Part shown: piece by piece, positions 45,862 through 56,336 of the stretch
Layout of the letters: every line of letters begins with the position of its first letter
How positions within the stretch are numbered: position 1 is the first letter of the stretch
Assembly: GCA_039707655.1 (NCBI GenBank)
Contig: CM077676.1
Span: 432,923,379 to 432,987,378 of the forward strand
DNA: 64,000 nucleotides
From: Elymus sibiricus
Taxonomy: Eukaryota > Streptophyta > Magnoliopsida > Poales > Poaceae
Direction of reading: 5' to 3'
Position numbers and translations under genes: made by a program
The notes under the pieces: generated by a model
Databases searched by the model: none
What the model saw: the letters and a program-made list of their open reading frames with translations, nothing else
What the model was told of the DNA's origin: nothing

Positions 45862-46602
45862 TGAAAGCACATTTGCTCCCTTGGTGGTTTTGGTAATTCA
45901 TAACAACATATATCTCATTGAACTAATGTCCATTCAAGTTAAAGATTTCAGGATGTTCAATGATTGGTATGGCATGGACTAGAGATGTGGACCCATCAAA
46001 ATGCTAAGGACAAGGATTGGCAAAAGATCAAGACTCTACATTTTTGGTTTAGTGATCCAAGATCACATTGAGTCTATTACCTTTTGGAGAGTGGTGTCTC
46101 CTAGATTGGTTATGTGTCACTTGGGAGCCTCCGACATGATGTGGAGTTGAACCAAGGAGTTTGTAAGGGCAAGGAGATCGCCTACTTCGTGAAGATCTAC
46201 CCCGAGTGAGGCTAGTCCTTCGTGGACGTAAATCATGGTGGGATAGACAAGGTTGCTTCTTCGTGGACCCTTCGTGGGTGGAGCCCTCAGTGGACTCGCG
46301 CAGTCATTACCCTTCGTGGGTTGAAGTCTCCATCAACGTGGACGTACGATAGCACCACCTATCGGAACCACGCCAAAAATCATCGTGTCTTCATTGCGTT
46401 TGAAATCTCCGATCCCCTCCTTTACTTACATATGCAATTGTTTACTTTCCGCTGCCACACTCTTAGAATTGCATGTGTAGGGTGATGCTTGACTTGTATT
46501 GTTGCTAAAATCTGCCTACAACTAAAATTGGGAAAATGTTAGGTTTTTTATTTGGTCAAGTAGTCTAATCACCCCCCCTCTAGACATACTTTCGATCCTA
46601 CA
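45862..46602 (+). repeat. Element D LTR#3 (3' LTR, internally deleted, 741 bp)
   Basis: It begins TGAAAGCACA and ends TCGATCCTACA, followed by TSD GAGAA (46,603-46,607). Compared with LTR#1 it lacks 17,901-18,741 (841 bp). The breakpoint at 46,073 has 3-bp microhomology GTC. The palindrome array and TATA box are gone from this copy. Confidence 0.9.
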
Positions 46603-46640
46603 GAGAAGCTCTCCCACAACGTGCTAGAGCTCGCGGTCAT
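46603..46640 (-). pseudogene. First 38 bp of a host gene cut off by element D
   Basis: The minus-strand ATG (46,638-46,640) opens a frame (MTASSTLWESF) that runs into the D insertion point. It continues in frame at 17,687 (SMEQKHELAALTAPP) when D and one GAGAA copy are ignored. The context GTCATGAC around the ATG is acceptable for plants. Gene identity unknown. Confidence 0.5.
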
Positions 46641-46713
46641 GACGGAGGTGGTACATGGAGGAGGATGTGAAGCGGGACGTTGTATGGTGCAGTTTGTGAC
46701 GGGCGCGGCCTTG

Positions 46714-46721
46714 TTTAAATA
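46714..46721 (-). promoter_or_regulatory. Putative TATA box of the disrupted gene
   Basis: TATTTAAA on the minus strand, about 75 bp upstream of ATG 46,640. A second copy lies in X' (19,380-19,387, ATG at 19,306). Spacing fits a plant gene with a short 5'UTR. Confidence 0.45.
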
Positions 46722-47354
46722 GCAGATACCGGGTAGGCCAAACGGCAGGGTGTGTCAATGTGAGTGTCGAAGTTGGTATCTCGGCCGACATGCCTGTTTA
46801 ATGACAGCAGACAGATGGACAGGGAACCCATTTGAATGCGGTAGATATCCGCCCTGTTCCGTGCAGTCACGTCTCTCCGGCATTGAACGCAGCGCGGGCA
46901 GCGCGCTCGGTTGGTGGGCCGCTTCAGTGCCGCACCAGTGAGATGTCGTGTCGGCTCGGTGCCGGCTCTGAGCGACATGAATGCACGGCAATCGCTTCGC
47001 ATAAGAAAGGGCGTGGGAGAAATTTTCGGGTGGGTCCGGGGTCTCGGACCCATGCGTGGCAGCAGTCCGAACTCCCGCAAAGCCTCCCTTCCCCCTTTGT
47101 TTGCGGGAAAACAGATGTTCAGACCGGTCCGTGGACCGATGGGGTACCACTTTGAATGGGAAGGTGGGTCCAGACCGCTTGTTCCGGACGGATGCGGGCA
47201 GTTTAAGGGTTATTGTTGGAGATGGCCTAAGTTACAAATTTTCGATGGCCGGCGTTACAGGATTGACCTAATGACTATCGGCGGCAACCATCCGCTAAAA
47301 CAAACAAAACAGATTACTTCTTGTGTACTTCGCTGATACTGCGAGCTTTAAACA

Positions 47355-47388
47355 CCCCCCCCCCCCCCCCCCCCCCACACACACACAC
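47355..47388. repeat. Compound microsatellite C(22)(AC)6
   Basis: In X only. The X' copy at the same place (about 20,014-20,020) has a short run of six C, so the tract expanded or contracted after duplication. Confidence 0.9.
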
Positions 47389-48163
47389 GGAACGCATTTT
47401 GTGACATGTCTGCCCCGGCATTCCATCAAACACCTGGTGGGAGTCCTTCCTTGAACTGTCCGATCTCCCACGCCGCCGCCGCCGCCGCCCCGAGCTCCCG
47501 CCCGAGCTCCGCGCCCCGCGTCGCGCACTCACGCCCGCCCGTGCGCCAGCTGGCTAGCACAGCAGCAGCTAGCACGCGGCTGTGCATGCCCGCACGCACG
47601 CGGTCACCGGCTAGCTACGCATGCATCTGTGCACGCACGGGCGCGGCTAGCAGCTAGCTAGCTAGCCAGCGGCGACATGCAGCTACCTAGCACGCACGCG
47701 CGCAAGGGGGCGACCATGCCGATGTGCTCGGACGCTGCTCCTCCCCGGCTCTGCTCCCGACCAGACCTGCGTCTGAACAGCGTCCGACCTGCCCCCGACG
47801 AGCATCCGACGAGCTCCCGACCAACATCCGACCTGCATCTGACAGGACGGCGTGGCTCGCGGGGTGGGCATTGGACGGCGGAGGCGGCACGACGAGCATG
47901 GCGGCGCGTTGGGGCGAGGATGGCGCGGCTTGGCGTGCCTGGCTTGTCGTCGTCCACTCGACGGACCGGCGCCGCCGCGTGCAGCACCTTGCGGTGGGGA
48001 GGAGCGGCTGGGTACGGCCGGGCGCGCGACCGGCGAGAAGGCCGGGACGCGCGAGAGCTTGTGCGCTCGCGCGCGGCGAGGCGGCTGGGCGCGTGAGAGC
48101 TTGTGGCGGCGCGCGACCGGCGAGGCGGCTGAGCACGAGTGCCCAACGGGTCGGGGAGGCGCG

Positions 48164-48300
48164 TGTGCTCCGGCGAGGAGGCGCAAATGCTCCGGCGAGG
48201 AGGCGCGATGGACGGCAGCGCGTGTGCTCCGGCGAGGAGGCGTGGTGGACGGCGGCGTGGATGCTCCGACGACGAGGCGCGATGGACGGCGGCGCGAGTT
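48164..48300. repeat. GC-rich degenerate repeats (TGCTCCGGCGAGGAGGCG)
   Basis: TGCTCCGGCGAGGAGGCG recurs near 48,164, 48,187, 48,225 and, with changes, 48,262, with intervening GATGGACGGCGGCG blocks. Also present in X' (20,800-20,930). Confidence 0.75.
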
Positions 48301-48544
48301 GGAGCGCACGGGAGAGAGAGATGTGCGATTTATTTGGCTGCCATGTGGGCCAGCGGCGGACACGGACGGATAGAAAAGAGAGATCGGGCGACCGCTTTGT
48401 GTCCGCCTTCGACCCAAATCTGACCCAAATTTGGAACGGAAATGGATCCGAACGGACATAGAACGGACACAAAATAGAAATGGGTCTCTGCGTTGGGCTG
48501 TGTTTTTTGTCCACGCGGACTCAGACGGACACGCGCGGCGTTGG

Positions 48545-50290
48545 AGTTGCTCTAACAATGACCAATGCAGCGGACATAAAAACGAGGTGCATCAACACAT
48601 ATTCGTTAAATTTTCAAAATTTCGACCGCGGACCACCGAGATTTTGTCCCGAAATTTTTCCCTCTCCGTGCCAAAAGCAACCCAGCTCCCGCTTTCACGG
48701 TTCAATCAAAGTGAATGAAAATTGAAAACAAAAAGAAAAGGAAGGGAGACGCCCGCACCCACCCACCCACCCACCCGATGCTCTCCTCTCCCGACGCGCC
48801 GCCCCCATCTCCGATGCGCCGCCACCGCCCCTCGCCTTCCTCCATCTCCCTCCCAACCCACCGCCACCGCCATTCTCTCCCTCGGCGGCCGCGCTTCCGG
48901 ATGGAGCTGGTGAGACGGCGGCGCTCCCAGATCCGCTTCCAAGGGAGGCTCCAGGATCTGCGCTCACGCGACCGACGGCGGCCGGGACGCAGGTGCTCGG
49001 TATGGCCGCCCAAGACTCCGCCTTATTCACACTAGCGCGCCGGGAGAGGAGGAGGGGGCTTCCTCCGCCGTCTTCCACCGAGAGAGGAGGAGGGGGTTTC
49101 CTCCACCGTCTTCCACCCAGAGAGGAGGAGGGGGTTTCCTCCACCGTCTTCCACCGAGAGAAGAGGGCACTGTTTAGGGTCAATCGCCTCACTCTACACC
49201 GTCTCTGGATGCCCTAATGGCACCCGATTGCTTGGTTTCCTAAAATCCCCAATTTTTTTCCCGTTGCTGTTCTAGATACTGTCTCGTGCTTTCCAGCTTA
49301 AGGCTTGCTTAGAGTTGTAATTCTAGGCTTAATTGGATACTATGATTGGTGTCATCTCAACATTTGTTCTATCTATGCAAGAAATGGTACATAGCAGAAA
49401 ATAGTGTATATTCTATCTGCTTAAGCCTGATATTTTTATGATATATATTGTTGTCTTCATGCAGTGAAAGTGTTTTTTCGTTCTCTCGCGAGGCATTTGA
49501 GTACATGATGGAAGATCTAATCTTGTGATGTGTCATGTGTAGTCGGCCATTTATGTCCTGTTCAGGTTTTTAGAGTGAAAATTCTAGCGTTTTTCTCATG
49601 TCACGAGCATTTTTCTGGTGATCTCACTCATGCAACAATGCATGCTTTTTTATGTGATGAATCTATGTGAAAATGAGTCCTATTACCCCCATTGCCATGT
49701 TCAATATATTGTTGTCGTTTTGCTAAAAAATGTTGTCGTAGGGAAGCACGCGAAGCGTTGGGGAATGGTCATTGCGTTAAAAAATAACCGTGACCTACAC
49801 CGTCAGTCAAACCTGGGAGAATTTGGGCATATTTTCTCTTTTTAATGAAGATGGACATAGGGTTGGAATAATACGAACTTGGCGATATGCATTTCTTGCA
49901 GATATGAGAGTGCACGGTCGCATTATACTAAATCACGTAAGTTTTCATTCTTGCAGCTATCATTGACAGGCTAGAGGTGGTCAAACCTGGAGAATGGACA
50001 ATGCTCATTGCCCCAACATGACCAAGTGTATGCATTCTTTGCAGATATGAGTGCATATTGGAGGTTGAGGCCACTTTCTGATAAAATAACTGAAGTACAT
50101 CGCCTTTAAACCTTTGGATTGCCATATTTTGCACTCTTCCAGCAGGTTGTCGATTGTGATGTGTGCAGATCAAAAATTTCTATGCAGAAATAATATCTCT
50201 AATCATTCACCTGCAGAACTAAATATTCCAATGCTTTTCTAAAGAAACATGTATATTTATGTGTGGGAACACATAAGGTCATAATGGGCA
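48545..50290 (+). other. Gene-like GC-rich 5' region and intron-like sequence
   Basis: Unique-looking promoter-like DNA (48,545-48,700), a CCCACCCACCCACC run (48,758 on), then a GC-rich stretch with possible short exons (ATGGAGCTG|GTGAG at 48,901; ACGCAG|GTGC at 48,990). A T-rich intron-like region to about 50,290 follows. It resembles the 5' end of a plant gene, perhaps truncated, but no conserved protein is recognised. Confidence 0.3.
49044..49157. repeat. 38-bp tandem repeat, 3 copies
   Basis: GAGAGGAGGAGGGGGTTTCC starts at 49,044 (one variant base), 49,082 and 49,120, each followed by TCC(A/G)CCGTCTTCCACC. 38 is not a multiple of 3, so it is not a conserved coding repeat. Confidence 0.9.
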
Positions 50291-50339
50291 CTCGCACGGG
50301 CACCAACACCTGCGCGGCGTGCGCCGCGCTCTTCTCCCG

Positions 50340-51470
50340 CTAGTTCATCTCTATGGGGATTCCCTACCCTCTTTGTTAAAACAAAGGATGGCACTGGTCG
50401 CCTATGTGTTGATTAGCACCCTCTTACTCAGTGCATGATCAAGACAAATATCCCCTTCCATGCATAAATGACCTTTTCGGTCGATTGGCTAGTGCCCCAG
50501 TCTTCTATAAGTTAGATTTGAGGTTAGGCTACCACAAAATCAAAATCCGAAAAGAGGACATTCCCAAAATTGCTTTCTCCACTCGATATGGCCGCTACAA
50601 ATACACGATCATGTCTTTTGGTTGGGAGTGGATTTTTGGATCCCGAGCTCCATGGAGCTAGAAATTTGAATAATTCAAAAACCAATTTTTAAAGTTTATT
50701 TTTTTTTTTGAAAAAATACACATGAATGTAGTGATGTATACTTCATCTATGTCAATTTCATGATGAAATAAGTCTTGATTTGGTCTACAAAAATCATGAA
50801 CTTTTATAGTGAATAGTACATGTGTTAGTAGATCATGATTTTTTTTGTGTGGCTCACTTCAGAACATATTTCACCATGAAAATTTACAAATATGTAGTGT
50901 ACATCCCTAAACTTAAAAGGTTAGTTTTTGAAATTTTCAAAGCTCAGGCTCCATGGAGCCCGAGCTCTATTAGCAATTTCCGCTTTTGGTCTCACTAATG
51001 CACCCGCTACTTTCTCACGCCTCATGAACTCAATTTTCATGGAATACCCCGACAAATTCATCGTGGTCTATCTTGAGGACATACTCATCTACTCTAAGTC
51101 CGAGGAGAAACATGTTGAACACATCCACCTCATTCTAACTAAACTTCGTGAACATCGTCTCTATGCCAAGTTCTCTAAATATGAGATTTTGGCCTTTTGA
51201 AATTAACTACCTAGGTCACATCATCTCTTCCAAGGGAATTGTCGTCACTCTCGAAAGGTTTCAGGCTATTCTAGACTGGAAACCACCCAAGAGAGTTAAG
51301 CAACTTTGCAACTTCCATGGGTTAGCTAGATAGATATTGACGTCTATTCGTTCAATACTTCTCTAAAATTGCTAAGGCTCTCACCAATCTCCTAAAAAAA
51401 GGAGAAGAAAAACATTTGGACTTCAAAATGTGATGATAGGTTTCAAATATGAAAGACAAGCTCATCATCG
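50340..51470 (+). pseudogene. Ty3/gypsy reverse transcriptase remnant
   Basis: Pieces of a chromovirus-like RT in shifting frames. FVKTKDGTGRLCVD lies near 50,375 and YPLPCINDLFGRL near 50,445. KLDLRLGYHKIKI follows; then, after the MITE, come TNAPATFSRLMN (about 50,991) and VVYLEDILIYSKSEE (about 51,063), where the catalytic Y-x-D-D reads Y-L-E-D. NYLGHIISSKG and an RNase H start (IAKALTNLLKK) trail off by 51,470. No LTRs or ends are seen; a truncated, old fragment. Confidence 0.88.
50624..50982. mobile_element. Mutator-like MITE (359 bp) in the RT remnant
   Basis: It splits the RT between MSFG and TNAPATF. The flanking 9-bp duplication is CTTTTGGT(T/C) (50,615-50,623 and 50,983-50,991), the length expected for Mutator. 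Ends form an imperfect inverted repeat around GAGCTCCATGGAGCT (about 50,644) and GGCTCCATGGAGCC (about 50,947). Non-coding. Confidence 0.75.
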
Positions 51471-51889
51471 CTCCATTCTTGTTCCTCCAGATACTCCCAA
51501 GCCGTTCCAGATATTCTGTAACCCTTCTCGCGAAGGGCTAATTTTGAAGCCCGAGCCCAGCCCTAGAAACAAGGCAGACCGATTTTTGAAGCCCTAGCCT
51601 AACCTGGCCCGGGCCGGGTTGTCCATGCCCAGGTTTACTCCAGAGTAGCCTAGGATACGGAACCCCGGTCCAGACGACAAGTTACCGCATGGACGAGATC
51701 TCCTCCCCAGCGCCTTAGGCGCTAATTTTTGGCAACCGGCGCTTGCACGCGACAACACCTCGGCCGGCCCGCTAGGCTCATCACTCGGTTGCGCTCGCCC
51801 CGCTCGTTGGCCACCTCGCTCGCTAGCTCACTATTCAAAAAACCCAGTAGGTGTTGGTTCTGAAAAAAAGAGGCACCCTATTTTCTAAA
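51471..51889. other. Unassigned, GC-rich TE-like fragments
   Basis: It contains GGCTAATTTTGAAGCCCGAGCCC (first 20 bases from 51,537) and a diverged second copy (TTTTTGAAGCCC near 51,573), then GCCCGGGCCGGG. Probably old DNA-transposon debris; no gene seen. Confidence 0.4.
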
Positions 51890-52257
51890 AATATAAAAGT
51901 CATGAATTGTCAAAAAATATGAAATTTTTGAAAAAGTCTGCGAATAAAAAAATGATCATAAATTTGAAAAAAAAATCATGAGTTTGAAAAAGTTCGTGAA
52001 TTTGGAATAAGTTCATGAATTTGAAAAAAGTTGTGAATTTTAGAAAGTTCATGAGTTTGAAAACAGTTCACGGATTTGAAAAAACTTCATGAATTTTTAA
52101 AAAGTTCACCAATTTGAAAAAAGTTTACGAATTTTAATAAAGTTCATAATTTTTTAAAATTCACTAATTTGAAAAAAGTATGATAAATTTGGAAAATAAT
52201 TCATGAATTTGAAAAAAGTTCACGAAATTTGAAAAAGTTCACGAATTTGAAAAAAAA
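51890..52257. repeat. Degenerate AT-rich repeats (TTCATGAATTTGAAAAA)
   Basis: About 15 variants of GTTCATGAATTTGAAAAA, spaced about 20-25 bp. This is a common cereal low-complexity type, directly upstream of the NRPE7-like promoter. Confidence 0.85.
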
Positions 52258-52364
52258 GGAAAAATAAAGAAGAAAAACCGGGCCGAAAAAATCAGAAGCG
52301 AAAAAAAAAGACCGGAAGCTTCCCAAAATCGGTTGGGAGCTTCACGGAAACGTGTGTGCGTAGA

Positions 52365-52376
52365 TGGGCCGGCCCA
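52365..52376. promoter_or_regulatory. Palindromic site II element upstream of the NRPE7-like gene
   Basis: TGGGCCGGCCCA contains TGGGCC and GGCCCA, the site II motif bound by TCP factors in promoters of plant housekeeping and growth genes. It lies about 70-200 bp before the first exon-like sequence. Confidence 0.55.
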
Positions 52377-52429
52377 CTAAATCTAGCGAAGGGAACAGGG
52401 TGTGCGCAACAGGCGCTAAATAGGATTTC

Positions 52430-52570
52430 GGCGCATGGACTTCCTTCTCCGCTCCGCAAATCAGCCCACCGAACCGAACCACTCGACTTCTCCTTCCCGT
52501 CGTCTTCTCCTCCACTGGACTCCCCTCGACTCGGCTGGAGGCGGCGTGGTACGGCTGCTTCATCCCAACG
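52430..52570 (+). other. NRPE7: 5'UTR exon of the NRPE7-like gene
   Basis: A pyrimidine-rich leader (start approximate) ending at a strong donor CCCAACG|GTAAGGAA (GT at 52,571). The matching acceptor is TTTTGGCAG at 55,790-55,798, ten bases before the start codon. Exon assignment rests on the splice signals and on the position between the site II element and the CDS. Confidence 0.5.
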
Positions 52571-55500
52571 GTAAGGAAGCCCTTCGCCCGCCTCGGATTC
52601 TTGATCTTTCGCTCGCAAATCGAACTCGTTCTCCCTCCGGCAACAACCCAGTTAGTCGCGGATTGTTTGCTCTTGGCGCGTGGCGATTGAATTCTCGGGT
52701 CGTGGCGGCTCGCGGGATGCATCCGCCCGCTGCGCATCCTGCTAGGGTTTACTGCCTTTTACCCCCAAATCCTTCCATTTTTGTGTGAGTTTGATATGAT
52801 GGTTTTGACATGATCTCGTCCCCCCCCCCACACACACACACCCAAAAAAAAATGTGGGGTTTAACTAAACCCTCACCGGTGCCTTAAGTCTGCCCCCAGA
52901 GAGGAGTCGAGTTCATGTATTTCCTGAGAACCGGGGTAAAGATGTGCTACTCGTATTGGGGCTAGGACATGTAATTCTTTTAGAGTCTCCAAAAGTCCTT
53001 GGAATTCATTGTGAGAAAGTGTCCCTCTTTTTATCATTTTATTATGGCCTGACTATAGAACCAGGCTCAAATGTTGGATTTTAAGGACATATGATCTGGG
53101 TGCTCTTTTCATTAATATTTGCTTTGTTAGTTATCTCATCCAAGAATTGCACAGTAATCGGAACTAAGATTTAGCTGCTGTTTACAGCACGGTAATAGGC
53201 TTGGTGCTTGTATGTACTGCTGTTTTTTTTCTTTTCCCTTCACTACTGATCGATGATGTTAAAAGTGCTGTCATGCCCTCGTAACAAAAGCTTGCGCTGA
53301 CTAATTTGAGCGGGCAGGAAGCTGTTATTATTTCTTTTGAATTGGCAGGAAGCTGTGATTGATTAGGTCATGTTCAGTAAGTTTATAGCAATAGTAAACC
53401 CATTCCGGCCTTTTTTTTTTTTGAAATGAGGCAAAAGATTTGCCATTTTCATTGATTAAGAAGAAGAGAATTGCCCAGTTAATCGACGGAAAACCGGGCT
53501 AAAACCGATACAACACAACCCACATGACATGGGCACCACCGGCCAACCTGGCCACCGACATGGAACAGAATCCACGACGGCACATACCAACAGATGGCCA
53601 CACGCGCAAGCAACCGACAGCTCCGACTTTGACGACGAGCAACGCAAGGGAAATATGCAGGACTTGCGCCGACCGTGCCCTCCGCAAACGACCACCGAAT
53701 GCCCGTCATCTACACCACCTGGACTCGCTCCAACGCAGCTCCGACTTCAAAGCAACCAAGCAACCACGAAGAGCACCTCGGACACGCCGGGAAGAACCGA
53801 CTACCGAAGACCACGCCACGATCCAAGCTCCGCTCGACGCCATCATCGTTGCCAAACAGAAATCAGCGCCCCGCCTCAGCAAAACACGCGGCGAAGATGC
53901 CGCCATCCACGGCGAAGATGCCATCATCCACCAGTCTCCCAGTCGTAGCCGGCTCCGAGACGATGCCCCCAAGGAGGAGAAAGACGCGAAGACGCCTCCA
54001 TCGCCCGATCCAGCGGATCTGAGGTTTCCCTCCGGAGCCAAAGCTGTGGGGAGAAGGAGCACACCTCCACGACGACGCTTCCAAGAAAGATAGCGGCACC
54101 CGCGGGCGCCGCCGTTGCCGGCTCCGGTGAAGACCGGAGCAAGGATTTCTCCCGGAGATGTGCCGACCACCTGCCACCACCGACCGCTGCCCACGAACCA
54201 CCACCCCTGCCGAGGCCGACCTCACTCTGGCCACGGGATCCCACGATCCACCGCGACCAGACACGCACCACCCCCTGGCCGAAGCCGCCACCACCACACC
54301 CGGGGCCGCCGCCCCGGAGCCCAAGAGCCACCACGTCATCGTCTTCACCGTCGACAGGAGCCGGCCAGGCCCGACGGCATGGAGCCCACATCGCAGAAAT
54401 GGAGGCAAGGGAGGGCCTGACCAGACTGCGACCTCGCCCCAAGCCTTGCCTCGGTGGGCCGGAGGACAGCCAAAGCCGCCGCCAGGAGGCTACAGCCGGG
54501 CCGCACCGCGCAGATCTGAATCGCCGGAAGCCGAAGCCGCACGAGAGAGATGGAGCCGCCGCAGCTGCCTAGCCTCGACCCACCGCTGGACGTCGCGAGG
54601 CCGCCGCCGTAGCCACGCCAACTCGCCGCGCCGCCTAGCCGTCGCACCGCCGAAGGAGCAGCCACTGCCGCGGGACTCGATGCCTCGGCCACCACCAACC
54701 CGCGCGGGGGAGAAGGCGCCGCAAGACCACGCCCCACCGCCACCGTCCGCGGCCCGGGCTTAGCCCGGCCGCATCCTCCGGCGGCGGCGAGGGGTTGTGG
54801 AGGGGAGGGAGGGGCGCGGCCTGTGGCGGCTAGGTTTCCCCCGTGCCGCCCGTGAGAACGACGCGGGGGTCGGGCTTGAGTATTCGATTGTTTTTTTCCA
54901 TTCCGGCCTTTTGGTCATTACAGTTGGCTAACCCACTGTTAAAAATTATCATCAATAATACTCTAGTGTACCAATAGTTAGAATCTTGAGATGTTAGAAC
55001 ATAGCAACAGATCTCCTCTCTAGTGTTGACTTGAGAATAGGCAAATGAACTAGCCGGGAGCCCGGGACAAACTTGTGTATGCAATTGCAATGACGCTGCA
55101 GACCACACAGGGTCCAAAACTGGTGCCTGTGTGCACGTCAATTGCACGTAGAGGTGTTTAATTGCTTATCTTTAGTTGTGTTGGTTAAATTGGAACCGCC
55201 TTATGCCATTAGCACACAATGTGGAAGTAGCATTATATTAACTAGCTGCGTCAGTTGTTTTGGATTTACTTGTTTTCCTTAACTATAGTTTGTATTGAGG
55301 TTGGTGCGAACTTTTCACATAGGAATGCTTCAGCACTATTCTTTTGGTAAATTTGTATAATTTGGCAAAAAGCTCCCTCTTTAGAATTGTTGTGCACGTT
55401 ATATAGCAAAATAGGTCTAAATTCCTGAGAGTAAATAATTCGCAGCAAATAAAAACCATAAATTTGAGCTTTCATTGTAGCATGCCTAGTATAATATTCT

Positions 55501-55798
55501 GTCGAATAATGTTCTATAAAAAGTAGAAACAGCATGGCCCTGGTGATCTGTAGGAAATCGCAAGTAGAAACACTTTGGCCAGCATTTTTTCCCTCTTTAC
55601 TATTTTATTTGTTGCTCATAATTTGATTTAATGTTTGTTTGTGGACAATAAATTTGCAATGGGTTGCCCTCTATAACAGAAGAAATGTCGTTTTTGTTTT
55701 TCAGCCCTGTAATCCTTAAGCACCAAGCATAATATTCAGTGAAGGATTGTTGCACCATTTGAAGGCTGATGTTCATGTATAAATTTGACTTTTGGCAG
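52571..55798 (+). other. NRPE7: 5'UTR intron of the NRPE7-like gene
   Basis: A 3.2-kb intron, T-rich outside the LINE-derived insert (53,411-54,897). It has a C/AC microsatellite at about 52,821-52,842. No other gene is recognised inside. If the donor is misassigned the first exon may differ. Confidence 0.5.
53411..54897 (-). mobile_element. LINE-derived non-autonomous retroposon
   Basis: A 15-bp direct repeat CCATTCCGGCCTTTT flanks it (53,400-53,414 and 54,898-54,912). On the minus strand the element starts with a GC-rich 5' region (GGGGGAAACCTAGCCGCC, about 54,822) and ends in a poly(A) (T12 on plus, 53,411-53,422). These are marks of target-primed reverse transcription. It has the GC-rich 5' leader and the 3' tail of a cereal L1-type LINE but no RT or endonuclease between them. 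The overlapping long ORFs on both strands are a GC-content effect. Confidence 0.8.
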
Positions 55799-55808
55799 GT
55801 AGCCAACC

Positions 55809-56336
55809 ATGGTTTTCCTTCAGGCGGAGATGTCTTGGAATGTACTGATCTCAACTGGTCAGCTGAGCCCCAAGGGTCTGCTGCTCTGCAAGTCTATCAT
55901 TGTGCGTCTTCTGGAGGACATAACCAACAGGAAGGCCTCCAAGGAGCATGGCTACTACATTGCTGTCAATGAGCTGAAGGAGATATCTGAAGGGAAAATT
56001 CGTGAGCTGACCGGAGATGTTCTTTTCCCGGTCACATTCACCTGCATCACTCAGAGGCCTATGAAGGGTGAGATCCTGGTCGGCTCTGTGGAGAAGATCT
56101 TCAAGCATGGCGTGCTCCTCAAATCGGGACCGATGGAAAACATCTTTCTGCCAGCGAAGAAAATGGGCGACTACAAGTACATCGGTGGCGACAACCCCAT
56201 ATTCATGAAGGACTACTCGAAGCTGGAGAAGGACACCGTCGTGCGCTTCAAGGTCATGGGGTTCCTCTGGATGGAAGCAGATCGCCAGTTCCGGCTCCTC
56301 GCGACAATGGCTGGTGATTTCCTTGGGCCGCTGTGA
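55809..56336 (+). CDS. NRPE7: DNA-directed RNA polymerase IV/V subunit 7 (NRPE7/NRPD7-like)
   Basis: A single-exon CDS of 175 residues. Subunit 7 forms, with subunit 4, the stalk of plant RNA polymerases IV and V, which make siRNA precursors and scaffold RNAs in RNA-directed DNA methylation in the nucleus. Residues 1-80 fit the RPB7 N-terminal (SHS2-like) domain, with NVLI near 11-14 and KASKEHGYYIAV at 42-53. Residues 82-175 fit the S1/OB domain (MKGEILVGSVEKIFKHGV, DYKYIGGDNPIF at 121-132, GDFLGPL C-terminus). The C-terminal block and 'KYIxGxNPIF' are closer to Arabidopsis NRPE7/NRPD7 than to NRPB7, from memory. ATG 55,809 has context AACCATGG and directly follows a splice acceptor. No stop or frameshift: the only intact host gene here. 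Confidence 0.93.
   Translation: MVFLQAEMSWNVLISTGQLSPKGLLLCKSIIVRLLEDITNRKASKEHGYYIAVNELKEISEGKIRELTGDVLFPVTFTCITQRPMKGEILVGSVEKIFKHGVLLKSGPMENIFLPAKKMGDYKYIGGDNPIFMKDYSKLEKDTVVRFKVMGFLWMEADRQFRLLATMAGDFLGPL

Larger units (their letters stand above)
46603..48544. other. Segment X: flank of D, partner of X'
   Basis: The original right flank of the D insertion. Its first ~120 bp hold the start and promoter of a minus-strand gene. The middle is GC-rich with CTAGCTAGC runs and a C/AC microsatellite. The end has sequence typical of GC-rich DNA-transposon derivatives (GCGTTGGAGTTGCTCTAA at 48,538-48,555). No intact gene is visible; long ORFs are not conserved with X'. Confidence 0.7.

Noticed and set aside
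47208..48556. Complete Mutator or Harbinger MITE in segment X
   Set aside because: GTTGGAGATGGCCTAA (47,215) and GTTGGAGTTGCTCTAA (48,540) look like MITE ends but are in the same orientation, and I could not find matching opposite ends or a TSD.
49618..49845. 75-codon plus-strand ORF in the gene-like region
   Set aside because: No domain, intron-like T-rich surroundings, no splice or start context that supports it.
53524..54763. Several overlapping ORFs of 100-200 codons on both strands
   Set aside because: They lie in the GC-rich 5' leader of a LINE-derived insert, overlap each other on both strands and lack domain features.
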